Source: Solirubrobacteraceae bacterium (GTDB taxonomy: Bacteria > Actinomycetota > Thermoleophilia > Solirubrobacterales > Solirubrobacteraceae). From it: a stretch of 16,665 nt of DNA. Of the stretch, positions 1 to 8,595 are shown one piece after another; the stretch's first letter is position 1; the number at the start of each line of letters is the position of its first letter. The DNA lies in the NCBI GenBank assembly GCA_030149625.1, contig JASLHP010000267.1, positions 1 through 16,665 of the forward strand, read 5' to 3'. The notes below the pieces were generated by a model. It was not told the DNA's origin and made no database searches. It saw nothing but the letters and a program-made list of their open reading frames with translations. The position numbers and the translations under genes are program-made.

Positions 1-710
1 GCCGCCCACTCCAGAAAGCTGCTCGGCTCGCCGTCGTGAGCGATGCGCCCATCCTGCATCGCGACGACTCGGTCGGCGTAGTTGAGGCAGCGCTCGAGCC
101 GATGCTCCGCGAGCAGGATCGCCGTGTCCCACTCCTGGTTGAGACGCCGCAACAGCGCGATCAGCTCGTCGCCGGCAACGGGGTCCAGCTGCGAGGTCGG
201 CTCGTCGAGCAGCAACAGACGCGGGCGACCGGCGAGCGCCGCCCCGAGCGCAACTCGCTGCTGCTCGCCGCCGGACAGCTCATGCGTGGGACGATCGAGC
301 AGCTGATCGATGCCCAAGGCCAGGGCGACCTCCTCGACGCCACGCGCGACGGCGGTAGGCGACTGTCCACGGGTCTCGAGCGCGAGCGCGAGCTCGGAGC
401 GCACGGAGTTCATCACGAGCTGCGTCTCGGGATCCTGGAACAGCGCACCGGCGGATTCGCCGAGGCGCGCGGGCCCGTGCTCGTGCGTGTCGAGGCCGGC
501 CACGACGACCCGGCCGGAGAAGTGCCCGCCATAGAAGTGCGGCGCGAGCCCGCAGGCGGCGCGCAGGAGCGTCGACTTGCCGTGCCCCGAGAGTCCCGCG
601 AGCAGACAGAGCTCGCCCGGCTGCATCTCGAAGTCGACGTTCCGCAGCGCGGCGGAGGCCGCGCCGGGGTAGCGGTAGCTGACGCGCGCGAACGAGAGGA
701 TCGCGGTCAT
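1..710 (-). CDS. ecfA: ECF transporter ATPase subunit (EcfA/CbiO type), 3' end cut by window
   Basis: ATP-binding subunit of an energy-coupling-factor importer, acting on the cytoplasmic face of the membrane to drive vitamin or cofactor uptake. The frame is open from ATG at 708-710 to the window edge, giving 236 residues without a stop. Visible motifs are Walker A GLSGHGKS (39-46), Q-loop FQDPETQLVMNSV (91-103), signature LSGGEQQR (145-152), Walker B LLLLDEP (165-171) and H-loop AEH (201-203). The FQDPETQ form of the Q-loop is typical of EcfA/CbiO rather than other ABC ATPases. Its ATG overlaps the TGA of the EcfT gene as ATGA, so the two are probably translationally coupled. The missing C-terminus could hold a second ATPase domain, as in some actinobacterial EcfA proteins; the window cannot show this. 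The substrate is inferred from the B12 riboswitches upstream. Confidence 0.93.
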   Translation of the reverse strand, partial: MTAILSFARVSYRYPGAASAALRNVDFEMQPGELCLLAGLSGHGKSTLLRAACGLAPHFYGGHFSGRVVVAGLDTHEHGPARLGESAGALFQDPETQLVMNSVRSELALALETRGQSPTAVARGVEEVALALGIDQLLDRPTHELSGGEQQRVALGAALAGRPRLLLLDEPTSQLDPVAGDELIALLRRLNQEWDTAILLAEHRLERCLNYADRVVAMQDGRIAHDGEPSSFLEWA

Positions 711-1644
711 GGATCGATTCCTCGGCGGTCACAGAAGGGGAGCACGACGGCGAGCGCGAGCGCGGCGCAGAGCGCCAGCAGCGAGACGTCGACCGGCACG
801 CGCGCCAGCGGATAGGCGGTGTAGGAGGCGACGTTCGTCAGCCGTCCGAGCAGCGCGAGCGCGAGGATCGCGAGCGCCGAGAGAGCGAAGGCGAAGTCGT
901 GGCGCGACCAGGGCCCGCGCGCGGCGCGGGAGGCCCGCTGGCGCGGTTCACGCGCCAGCGATCGCATCGGCAATGGCCTATGTGAGCTCGCGGCGAGGCC
1001 GCGGACCTCGAGCGTCGCGGCGACGTCCATCGCCCGGTCGAGCGAGCCGGCGACGACCGCACCGATCAGGGCCGCCCGTGCGCGAGCGCCGCGCGGCGGG
1101 CCAGCGGGACGCGTGCGCTGCGCCTCGGCGAGCCGCCCAGCGTCGGCGGCGAGCAGGGGGATCATGCGCAGCGCGAGCGATGCCGTAAGGCCGGAGCGGA
1201 AAGAGAGGCGACGACAGATCCGCAGCAGCGCATCGGGGTCGATCGCGAGGCTCGAGAGCGAGGTGATGAGGATCAGGACGGTGACCTTCAACGCGATCAC
1301 GGCGCCGTAGAGGAGCGCCTCCACGGTGAGATCGCCTTGCCCGAACGGTCCGAGATCGCCGAGCCGGGCGAACACCGTGAGACCCTCGCGGCTGACGAGG
1401 ACGTTGATGAGCACGATCGGCAGCGCGACGATCGTCGCCGTGAGCAGGGCGCGCGCAAGCTCGCGCGCGACGCCCGCACCGCGGGCGGCGCCAAGGATCG
1501 CGAGAGCGAGCGCCACGAGCACGAGCGGGTGGTAGAGCAGCAGGGCCGCGGCGGTCAACGAGATCGCCCACAGGCTCGCGATCCCCGCGCGCGTGGCGTG
1601 CAGCGGGCTCGCGAGCGGACGGTAGATCAGTGACGCGACGCGAT

Positions 1645-1648
<4 letters not shown>
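707..1648 (-). CDS. ecfT: ECF transporter transmembrane subunit EcfT (CbiQ family)
   Basis: Membrane coupling subunit that links the EcfA ATPases to a substrate-binding S component. The start ATG at 1646-1648 is chosen because it overlaps the upstream TGA as ATGA; a longer open frame upstream lies antisense-like over the preceding gene and is rejected. The product is 313 residues with hydrophobic segments at about 27-53, 66-84, 110-134, 192-203, 253-270 and 287-304. The two family coupling motifs are recognisable: SLALRMIPLLAADAGRLAEA (157-176) leading into AQRTRPAG (176-183), and ATLEVRGLA (211-219). The first is normally A-x-x-x-RG, so the R-T-R-P-A-G form is slightly divergent. A basic insertion (about 230-250) lies before the last helices. 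It lies between the DUF4430 lipoprotein and EcfA genes, the expected position in an ECF operon. Confidence 0.9.
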
Positions 1649-2640
<992 letters not shown>

Positions 2641-2642
2641 GG

Positions 2643-2975
2643 CTAGGGCGTGCCCGGGCTGGCGTTGGCGGGATTCTTCTGAACGTAGACGAGCTGGCCG
2701 TTGGCGAGACGGTAGACGGTGCCGACGGGCTGACCGTGGCCGCTCGCCGATCGCGCGCCGGACGCTGGCGAGGGCAGCGTCTGCGTGTGTCGGGTGCTCG
2801 GCGTGCGCTTCTGCAAGCTGCCGGTGTGGGGGTTGAGCGTGAGCCCGAGACCGGCGATCAGGAACGCGACAGCCAATACGATGCCGATGTCGAACAGGTT
2901 GACCAGCCCGTCCAGCGGGTCGCCGGCGGCGTCTGCGATGCGGCCGTGACGGGCGAGCCCGGTGCGCCGGCTCAT
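2643..2975 (-). CDS. Small membrane protein, DUF2149-like (ExbD-like partner)
   Basis: A 110-residue protein with one membrane helix. ATG at 2973-2975 overlaps the upstream TGA as ATGA. The N-terminal DPLDGLVNLFDIGIVLAVAF (19-38) gives one transmembrane segment with Asp29 at its cytoplasmic edge. This resembles the helix of ExbD/TolR, where a conserved Asp takes part in proton flow. After a Ser/Thr/Pro-rich linker (50-80) the C-terminus PVGTVYRLANGQLVYVQKNP (83-102) looks like a small beta element. The combination fits DUF2149, a family I recall as often lying beside MotA/TolQ/ExbB proteins in archaeal cobalt/corrin-related loci. Assignment is from motif memory, not a search. Here it directly follows an ExbB-like gene, supporting a two-part proton-channel complex. 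Confidence 0.7.
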   Translation of the reverse strand: MSRRTGLARHGRIADAAGDPLDGLVNLFDIGIVLAVAFLIAGLGLTLNPHTGSLQKRTPSTRHTQTLPSPASGARSASGHGQPVGTVYRLANGQLVYVQKNPANASPGTP

Positions 2976-3574
2976 CGTGACGCGGCGCGCTCCAGCGCGG
3001 TCAGGTCTTCGGTGTACAGCCGGGTGCGAATCAAGGTGAGCGCGAAGGCGACGGTGCCGACCAGCAGGCCGACGGTGGTGGCGGCGAAGGCGGTTCGCAA
3101 GTCCGTCGCCAGGGTCGCGACATCGCCGTGGCCAAGCGCGGCCAGCCCAGGGGCCAGCGGGATCAGGGTGCCCATCAAGCCGAGCGCCGGCCCGGCCCGC
3201 ACGAGTATCCGCGTCGGGTCGAGGCGTCGCTGCACCGCCAGCTCGAAATCGGCGAGCGCGTTCTCGATCCCGCCGGCGTGACCGGCGAGAACGGCGCGCG
3301 CGATCTGCACGAGCGCGTCGCCCGCGAACGAGCTGGGAGCGCGCTGCGAGAGCGCGGCGGCCTGGCCGGGATCGGCCAGCACCTGGCTGACGAGCACGCG
3401 TAGAGCGCCACGGCCCGCGCGCGCGCGCGACCACAACTCTGTGGCGAAGCGCCCCGCCTCGAGGGCGCACGCGAGCAGTGCAAGCAACGCGAGGATCAGC
3501 ACGGGAGTGCGCAGCGCCGAGGCGATCTGTGCGAGCGCTTCGGCGATGCCGCCTGTCGCGGCGAGCACGCTCAC
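2972..3574 (-). CDS. MotA/TolQ/ExbB proton-channel family protein
   Basis: A 200-residue membrane protein of the MotA/TolQ/ExbB superfamily, which forms proton-conducting stators that energise other proteins. The start is GTG at 3572-3574, overlapping the upstream TGA as GTGA; no ATG is closer. Three membrane segments are visible at about 23-40, 127-147 and 163-183, with a cytoplasmic stretch between the first two. The diagnostic second-helix region VRAGPALGLMGTLIPLAPGL (125-144) and the third-helix TAFAATTVGLLVGTVAFA (161-178) match the ExbB pattern of a Gly-rich G-x-x-GT-L helix and a Thr-Thr-x-GL-x-x-G helix. It sits between the anchored toroid gene and the DUF2149-like gene. No TonB-like gene is seen, and a monoderm would not be expected to have an outer-membrane receptor, so its partner here is unknown. 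Confidence 0.83.
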   Translation of the reverse strand: MSVLAATGGIAEALAQIASALRTPVLILALLALLACALEAGRFATELWSRARAGRGALRVLVSQVLADPGQAAALSQRAPSSFAGDALVQIARAVLAGHAGGIENALADFELAVQRRLDPTRILVRAGPALGLMGTLIPLAPGLAALGHGDVATLATDLRTAFAATTVGLLVGTVAFALTLIRTRLYTEDLTALERAASR

Positions 3575-5127
3575 AGGACCACCTGCCGGCGCCTGCGCTC
3601 CAGCAGGGAGCCGGCGAAGGCGAGCAGCGTCGCCGCGAGCGCGATCGCCAGCGACAGCCCCTGTTCGCCGCCGACCGCGGCGCTGCGCAGGCCGGGCGCG
3701 CCGCGTGCGAGGGCGCTCCGATAGCTCGCGTTCGAGGTACCTCCGATCACGATGCCTTTGACGTCATGCCCGCCGGCCTGTGGGGAGCGGCCGCGCTTGG
3801 CGGCACGCTTGTTGGCGTGACGCACCGCGCCAGGCGCTTCGGCGGTGACGGTGGCAACAGGTTCTGTTCGTGCCGCGCCCGGGTTGCGGCGATGCTTGCC
3901 GGCGCGCGTCTTGGCGCGATGCGCGAGCAGCCGCACGCCGCCGGGCGTTTCCCCTTTGCTCTGTGGCTGGGGGCGACTGAACAGCGCGGCGCCGTTGCCG
4001 CCGCCGCCCGCGAGCACGCCGGACCCCGAGCTCGGAGGCGTGCTCGGCACTTCGCGCGGCACCGCCGGTATCGGCTGCGCTTGGCCGGCGAACGCCGGTG
4101 CGACCTGTGCCGTCATCCACAGCCCGTTCTCTTCTGCGCTTGCCTTGTAGCGGATGTGGCCGTCGGGCTGTTGCAGTGTTTCGAGATAGGAAAGCGGTTC
4201 GTGGCCTTCGCTCGTGAGCCAGTCTTCCGGATTCTCTGCGGCCGACCACATCCCCTGGACCGCCCAGGCGGTGGACGCGACGTTCGCTTCGCCTTCCCCG
4301 GCGAACTCCGGGAAACCGCCGTCGGGCAGTTGAGCTTCGCGCAGGTATCCGAAGGCATGTGCCTGCGCCTGCTCGATTTCCGCCTTCTGGAGTTCGGTGA
4401 CATGCAGGTTGGGGGCGTTGAGCGCCTCGATCGCCGCGCCCGTCATGTCGACTTCGCCTTCGCCTTCGGCTCTTGGGTGCAGGGTGGGCCAGCTGCCGTC
4501 GGGGTTCTGCGCGCTCAGCAGCCACATCACGCCGCTCGCGAGCGCTTCCTGCGTTGCTTGCCCGGGGACGAGGCTCAGCGCGAGGACCGCATAGATCGTG
4601 TCGTTGACTTCGCCGTTGCCCCCTGGCACGAACGGAAACGAGCCGTCGGCGAGTTTTCGGGCGAGAAGTTCGCCGACGAGATCGATCCCGCCGAAGTCAT
4701 CGGGCGAGGTCCCGGACGCGTCGACCACGAGCAGTTCGCGCTCGAGGGAAGTCGTGCAGATGGTCGGCCTGCAGAGTTCTTCGTGCAGAGCCGTAGCCGC
4801 GTGATCGGCGAGGTAGTCATATGCGTCCACGCCGCCAGGCCGCCGCTGGTCCTGAGGGTTGATCCCCGCGGCCGCGAGCGCGAACGCCACCCAGGCGCTG
4901 ACGTCCTGATTGGATTCTTCACCGGCATTCAGACCGAAGCCGCCGTTCATGTTCTGGGCGTTCTGCAGATAGCGCACCGTGCTGTCGAGCCGCTTTTCGT
5001 TCGTCGCGTTGTCCGGCTTGGCGACAGCGCCGTCAGCCGCCCAGCCAGCGAGCAGGGCACACAGAACGACCGCGCCCGCCAGCGACCCGACGAGCGGCCG
5101 GATCCTAGGCTTCGACCGCCACACCAT
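3571..5127 (-). CDS. Secreted, C-terminally anchored alpha/alpha-toroid (prenyltransferase/squalene-oxidase repeat) protein
   Basis: A 518-residue surface protein. Residues 10-36 form a signal peptide. Residues 45-345 carry repeated toroid helices with the family hallmark of a Gly-Gly/Gly-Ser-Phe/Trp turn after each helix pair: QNMNGGFG (58-65), LADGSFPF (159-166), QNPDGSWP (207-214), QLPDGGFPEF (266-275) and QQPDGHIRY (319-327). The same fold forms the N-terminal part of intrinsic factor and transcobalamin. No DUF4430-like domain follows. Instead there is a Pro/Gly/Ser linker (350-385), a basic stretch (395-450), one membrane helix (about 489-507) and an RRRR tail (511-514), so the C-terminus is probably retained in the membrane. 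Cys119 and Cys124 could pair. It overlaps the upstream DUF4430-like gene by 23 bases. The likely role is corrinoid capture at the surface; an enzymatic cyclase role is unlikely because it is secreted and no DxDD-type motif is seen. Confidence 0.82.
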   Translation of the reverse strand: MVWRSKPRIRPLVGSLAGAVVLCALLAGWAADGAVAKPDNATNEKRLDSTVRYLQNAQNMNGGFGLNAGEESNQDVSAWVAFALAAAGINPQDQRRPGGVDAYDYLADHAATALHEELCRPTICTTSLERELLVVDASGTSPDDFGGIDLVGELLARKLADGSFPFVPGGNGEVNDTIYAVLALSLVPGQATQEALASGVMWLLSAQNPDGSWPTLHPRAEGEGEVDMTGAAIEALNAPNLHVTELQKAEIEQAQAHAFGYLREAQLPDGGFPEFAGEGEANVASTAWAVQGMWSAAENPEDWLTSEGHEPLSYLETLQQPDGHIRYKASAEENGLWMTAQVAPAFAGQAQPIPAVPREVPSTPPSSGSGVLAGGGGNGAALFSRPQPQSKGETPGGVRLLAHRAKTRAGKHRRNPGAARTEPVATVTAEAPGAVRHANKRAAKRGRSPQAGGHDVKGIVIGGTSNASYRSALARGAPGLRSAAVGGEQGLSLAIALAATLLAFAGSLLERRRRQVVL

Positions 5128-6802
5128 CCAACTCGGCCGTTCCGTGCAGCACGCGCAGGCTCACCGTCCCCTTGCCGGTCCGCCGTGCGGCCGCGAGGGC
5201 CCGTGACGATCCGCCGGAGCCGCCGGCGATCGAGAACACCTGCCGATGAGCGCCCGAGCGCACTTCGACCCGAGCACCGTGCGCGCTCGCGCGCAGCAGG
5301 AACACGGGACGGCCGGCGGCCAGCGTCGCGGAGACCGTTGCTCCGGCACCGCCGCTGCTGAGCGTTCCCATCCAGGCTCCCGCGACGGTGGCTCGGCGCC
5401 AGGCGCCTCGATAGCGCAGGCCCCCCCAGCGGTCGTCGAACGGCACCAGAACCTTCCCGATCGCCGTCGTCGAGCTGCGACCCAGGGCGTCCGTGATCGT
5501 CAGCTGAAGCTGATAAGCGCAGCCGGGCGGAAGCTCGAGCAGCGCAGCGGTGGCGCCGGTCCCGGAGGCGCGCGTGACGTAGCCCGCCGCGCCGGCGCCC
5601 AGGGTCTTGGAGGAGATCGTCCAGCTCTCGATGCCGACGCCGGCTTCGAGCACGCGCCAGCTCACGCCGATCAGGCCGTGGGCTGCGCCCAGCCCGTCCA
5701 CGACTGGAGCCTGCAGGCGCACGTGCCCGAGATCGGCTTCTGAGAAACCGGCGACGCCGCCATTGCCGGTGTTGCCGCCAGTCGTATTCGTGGCTGGGGT
5801 TTCGTCTGTGCTTTCGGGCTCGGTGCTGGTCGGTTCATGTCCGCTTTCCGGTTCTCCGTGGTTGCCTTCGGGAGCTTCGCCGCCGGCCTGGATGTAAGCG
5901 GGGCTGCGCACCTCGTCTTCCGCGGGAGGCGCCCCACAGCCGGGTTCGCCCTTCGGTGGCACGCAGATGTCCAGGCGATTCGAGCGGATTGCTTCTTCTT
6001 CGTCGCTCGAGCCGATCAGGGTTGCCTTGATGCGGTGCCATCCCGGTTCGTCGAAGGTCAGGACGGCCTTGCCGCCGGCGCCGGTCTCGACCGTTGACGG
6101 GCTGCTCGTGTCGAGCTTCTCGAAACCCTTTTCGCTGGTCTGCACGGGTGAGACGTCGGCGCCTTCGAAGGGGGTCGAGCCAGTGCGTTCGGGGTGTGGC
6201 GGCGGTGCGTCTTCCCTGTCGTCGCCGTAGTCGAGCACTTCGACTTCGAACGGCTTGCCGAGTTCCGCGGTCGCTGTCAACGGACGCGTGCCCGACGTGT
6301 CGCCCGCCGGATAGAGCGCGAGGAACGGGCGACGTTCGAATGCGTCAAAGGTCCACAGGACTTCGTCGCCATCGCTCAGCTCGTATTGGCAGCCGCCCAC
6401 GTTCGTGAAGACGTTGTTGACGAGGACGCCCCAATACCAGCCCTTTTCGAGATCCTCTTCGCCGGGGCCCCAGCGAGTGATGAAATAGTCTTCGTAGTCG
6501 GAGTACCACTGGCCGTCGAAGGTTTCGCCGATCAGCCCCATCGCGTCGACCGAGGCCGCCGTGGGCGTAGCGCCGGGCTCGGTGTTCTGCGGATCGTTGA
6601 CGTCGATCCCGTCGCACGAGCGTTCCTTCGTGTCCGAGGATGCTTTGACCTTGTGACCTTCGGTCAGGATCGGCCCTTCGAACAACGTCTGTTCGCGACC
6701 CTCGATTCTGACGTTGACCTCAGTCGCGGCTCCCTGGGCGATGCCGGACAGGCAGATGGTGATGGCGGCGGCGACGCCGAGGGTCGCTTTGATGCGGCGC
6801 AT
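5105..6802 (-). CDS. Secreted DUF4430-like protein with long linker and C-terminal beta-rich domain
   Basis: A 565-residue exported protein, the first gene after the internal cobalamin riboswitch. ATG at 6800-6802 is chosen because a signal peptide (1-25) starts there and an upstream GGAAAGGGG can serve as ribosome site; longer frames run into the riboswitch. Residues 26-165 resemble a DUF4430/transcobalamin-like beta domain with FDGQWYSDYEDYFITRW (95-111) and DGDEVLWTFDAF (144-155); Cys63 and Cys138 may form a disulfide. Residues 175-280 look like an Ig-like module. A Glu/Thr/Asn/Gly-rich low-complexity linker spans about 300-352. Residues 355-565 form a beta-rich domain I do not recognise. 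The first 280 residues are clearly paralogous to the protein at 8596-9297. It probably works with the toroid protein whose start overlaps its last codons. Confidence 0.77.
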   Translation of the reverse strand: MRRIKATLGVAAAITICLSGIAQGAATEVNVRIEGREQTLFEGPILTEGHKVKASSDTKERSCDGIDVNDPQNTEPGATPTAASVDAMGLIGETFDGQWYSDYEDYFITRWGPGEEDLEKGWYWGVLVNNVFTNVGGCQYELSDGDEVLWTFDAFERRPFLALYPAGDTSGTRPLTATAELGKPFEVEVLDYGDDREDAPPPHPERTGSTPFEGADVSPVQTSEKGFEKLDTSSPSTVETGAGGKAVLTFDEPGWHRIKATLIGSSDEEEAIRSNRLDICVPPKGEPGCGAPPAEDEVRSPAYIQAGGEAPEGNHGEPESGHEPTSTEPESTDETPATNTTGGNTGNGGVAGFSEADLGHVRLQAPVVDGLGAAHGLIGVSWRVLEAGVGIESWTISSKTLGAGAAGYVTRASGTGATAALLELPPGCAYQLQLTITDALGRSSTTAIGKVLVPFDDRWGGLRYRGAWRRATVAGAWMGTLSSGGAGATVSATLAAGRPVFLLRASAHGARVEVRSGAHRQVFSIAGGSGGSSRALAAARRTGKGTVSLRVLHGTAELDGVAVEA

Positions 6803-6844
6803 ATGCCTTCTGCCCCTTTCCGCGAGGGCGATCGACGGTTGGGG

Positions 6845-7005
6845 ATCGGAGGGAGGTCTCCTGGCTTCCGAGGCTCTCGTCGCGCCTTCCCGGCCCTGCG
6901 TGGCCAGTGGCTGCCGTGTGGCGTGCGGCGGGCGTGCTGCTCGGTCACAGTGGCGGGCCCGCGCCGGTCTCTCACCGGCTTCCCTGTCCACCGATCCTCT
7001 TGCCT
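6845..7005 (-). ncRNA. Cobalamin riboswitch (leader of the 5105-6802 gene and ECF operon)
   Basis: On the minus strand the leader contains the classic adenosylcobalamin-type elements in order. These are GGGAAGCCGGTGAGAGACC (about 6966-6984), a GC-rich stem, the B12-box core GCCACTGTG (6946-6954), a variable domain with GCAGCCACTGG, and the conserved 3' closing element GCCAGGAGACC (6855-6865). The pyrimidine run CTCCCTCC just after the aptamer could pair with the downstream ribosome site GGAAAGGGG, consistent with translational control; no poly-U terminator is seen. The start codon lies about 50 bases from the aptamer end. It sits inside a co-directional gene series, so the downstream transporter operon is regulated separately from, or in addition to, the first riboswitch. 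Confidence 0.93.
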
Positions 7006-7016
7006 TTACTCGCCGC

Positions 7017-7022
7017 AGTCTA
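7017..7022 (-). promoter_or_regulatory. Possible -10 element ahead of the internal riboswitch
   Basis: TAGACT on the minus strand lies about 10 bases before the start of riboswitch-like sequence, a suitable spacing for a promoter. No convincing -35 is present, so this is a weak call. Read-through from the 7050-8444 gene is the alternative. Confidence 0.25.
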
Positions 7023-7049
7023 CAGTGCGCCGAGGCCGCGAGGAGATTC

Positions 7050-8444
7050 CTAGCCCAGCCGCAGGTAGATCGTGTCTCCCAAGCCGATGGCACTGGTGGC
7101 CTTGGCAAGCTTTTCGGGACCTCCGTCGATGCTGATCTCCCATTTGGGCTGCGCGGGACTGGGCGCGCCGTCGATCGAAGTGATCGCGCCCTTGCCCGTC
7201 GCCGGGGTGAAGCCGGTCACGCACGACGAAGGCGTCGAAGCCGTCTCCGCGGCTTCGAGCACCTCGACGAGCTTCGTCTTGGACGCTTCGGGCGCGATCT
7301 CGACCGCGCACACGTCCAGCGAGCCCGTGCCGTCCTCGACGATCAGCGTCAGCAGACCGTCGACGCCCGGATTCGGGTCGAAGCTCTTTTCAGCCTCCCA
7401 CCGTGGAGCGCGCTTCGCCTTCGGTGGCGCGGGCGTGAAGCCGCCCCCGGCGAGCGCGCGCACGGCGTCCTGACTCGAGTACTCGTCCGCGACCTTTTCG
7501 CTCGCCAGATACTTGAAGGCGCCGCCGGCAAGCTGCTGAGAGATCAGGAAGTCGATCGGCGTCCTGCCCGCCGGGGTCGTGAATTCGGGTCCCTGCGGGT
7601 TGACCGCGCACGTGTCCAACCCCTCCACCGCCCACGCGTTGGAGTCCGTGTTGGCGCCGAGTTCCGAGGCGAACGCGCCGGTCGCGGGCACGAGCAGCGA
7701 ATGCAGGTATGCGCGGGCTTTGACGATCGCCGGATCGCTTGCGGAGACGCCCGCTCCGCACAGCGCCGCGATCGCGGCGCCGGTCATGTCCGGTTCGGCC
7801 ACCGATTTGAGCGCTTTTTCGTTGCCTTCGACCTTCTGGTAGTTCCAGCCGCCGTCGGCGTGCTGGTTCTTGCGGAGCGCTTCGACCGAAGCGTTCAGCA
7901 GCACCTGCGGAACACGCTGCGCGCCCTTCGTCGTCTTCGCGCCCTCCAGCGCGAGCAGCGCGAAAACGGTGCCGTTGAATAGTCCGGGCGTGCCGTAGTA
8001 CCCAGGGCTCGTCGCCTGGTAGCGCGCCGCTATCTGTGCGATCAGGTTCTGCGTCTGGGAGACACGCGCCGGATCGATGCCCGCCGCGTAGGCGATCAGC
8101 GACGCGCGCTCGAATTCGCTGACGGGGGCGTTCTCTTCTTCGGGCCAGGTTTCGGTGTCGCCGATCAGCCCCCGATACCAAGCGCGGGCGTCTGTCGAGC
8201 CCGCGGCCTCACTGACATTGGCGGCGGCGGTGCCGGCGGCGGCGAACGAGGTAAGCGACCAGCCGCCGCCGGATCCCGGGATTTCGCCGTCGGGCAGCTG
8301 CAGCGATGCCAGGTAAGCCACGCCGTTGGTCGTGGCGGTCTCGATTTCGCCGCCGGATGAGGTGGCGAGCGCGGCCGGAGCGGCCAGACACACGCCACAT
8401 GCACCCAGCGCGAGGAGTGTGAGCAAGCGGCGTAGTGGTCGCAT
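7050..8444 (-). CDS. Secreted transcobalamin-like protein: alpha/alpha toroid plus C-terminal beta domain
   Basis: A 464-residue exported protein with the overall layout of vertebrate intrinsic factor/transcobalamin. Signal peptide 1-28 ends ALA-TSS. Residues 32-335 carry toroid repeats: LQLPDGEIPGSGGGW (48-62), NQHADGGWNY (193-202), EPDMTGAAIAALCGAG (217-232), ANTDSNAWAVEGLDTC (264-279) and YSSQDAVRALAGGGF (322-336). Residues 360-464 form a DUF4430-like beta domain, ending WEISIDGGPEKLAKATSAIG (435-454) then LGDTIYLRLG. Cysteine pairs 229/279 and 379/408 are conserved in the paralogue at 9422-10819. The start ATG 8442-8444 follows AAAGGAG at 11 bases; an in-frame upstream ATG would add 11 residues before the signal peptide. 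Squalene or terpene cyclase activity is unlikely given secretion and the added beta domain. Corrinoid binding is inferred from architecture and the B12 riboswitches. Confidence 0.83.
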   Translation of the reverse strand: MRPLRRLLTLLALGACGVCLAAPAALATSSGGEIETATTNGVAYLASLQLPDGEIPGSGGGWSLTSFAAAGTAAANVSEAAGSTDARAWYRGLIGDTETWPEEENAPVSEFERASLIAYAAGIDPARVSQTQNLIAQIAARYQATSPGYYGTPGLFNGTVFALLALEGAKTTKGAQRVPQVLLNASVEALRKNQHADGGWNYQKVEGNEKALKSVAEPDMTGAAIAALCGAGVSASDPAIVKARAYLHSLLVPATGAFASELGANTDSNAWAVEGLDTCAVNPQGPEFTTPAGRTPIDFLISQQLAGGAFKYLASEKVADEYSSQDAVRALAGGGFTPAPPKAKRAPRWEAEKSFDPNPGVDGLLTLIVEDGTGSLDVCAVEIAPEASKTKLVEVLEAAETASTPSSCVTGFTPATGKGAITSIDGAPSPAQPKWEISIDGGPEKLAKATSAIGLGDTIYLRLG

Positions 8445-8535
8445 GATGATCGGCGCTCCTTTCGGTCGTGACGGCATCTAGGCTGAGCCCGCTCGTATCT
8501 TGACCAAAGACCGCTCGACTCGAGCTCGCTCAGCC

Positions 8536-8569
8536 GATGGTGAGAGGGATCGAGCGCCCTCTCACCATC
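8536..8569. terminator. Perfect 13-bp hairpin between two genes (possible terminator or operator)
   Basis: GATGGTGAGAGGG (8536-8548) and CCCTCTCACCATC (8557-8569) form a perfect stem with an 8-base loop, 27 bases after the stop codon of the 8596-9297 gene. No T-run follows on either strand, so it is not a textbook intrinsic terminator. It may be a weak actinobacterial-type terminator, an RNA-stabilising stem, or a protein-binding palindrome ahead of 7050-8444. Confidence 0.5.
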
Positions 8570-8595
8570 CAGGCTCCGAGCAGTCCGCGGATCGT

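Noticed and set aside
2643..3470. Longer version of the DUF2149-like gene starting at 3470
   Set aside because: The extra N-terminus is Arg-rich and overlaps the ExbB-like gene in another frame; the ATG at 2973-2975 with an ATGA overlap fits the operon pattern.
3478..5361. Long plus-strand open frame (627 codons) opposite the anchored toroid gene
   Set aside because: It is antisense to a well-supported gene with signal peptide and toroid repeats, and its product is Arg-rich without recognisable domains, as expected from high-GC shadow frames.
6194..7135. Plus-strand open frame (313 codons) over the DUF4430-like gene and riboswitch
   Set aside because: Antisense to a supported gene and running through a conserved riboswitch; composition is typical of a shadow frame.
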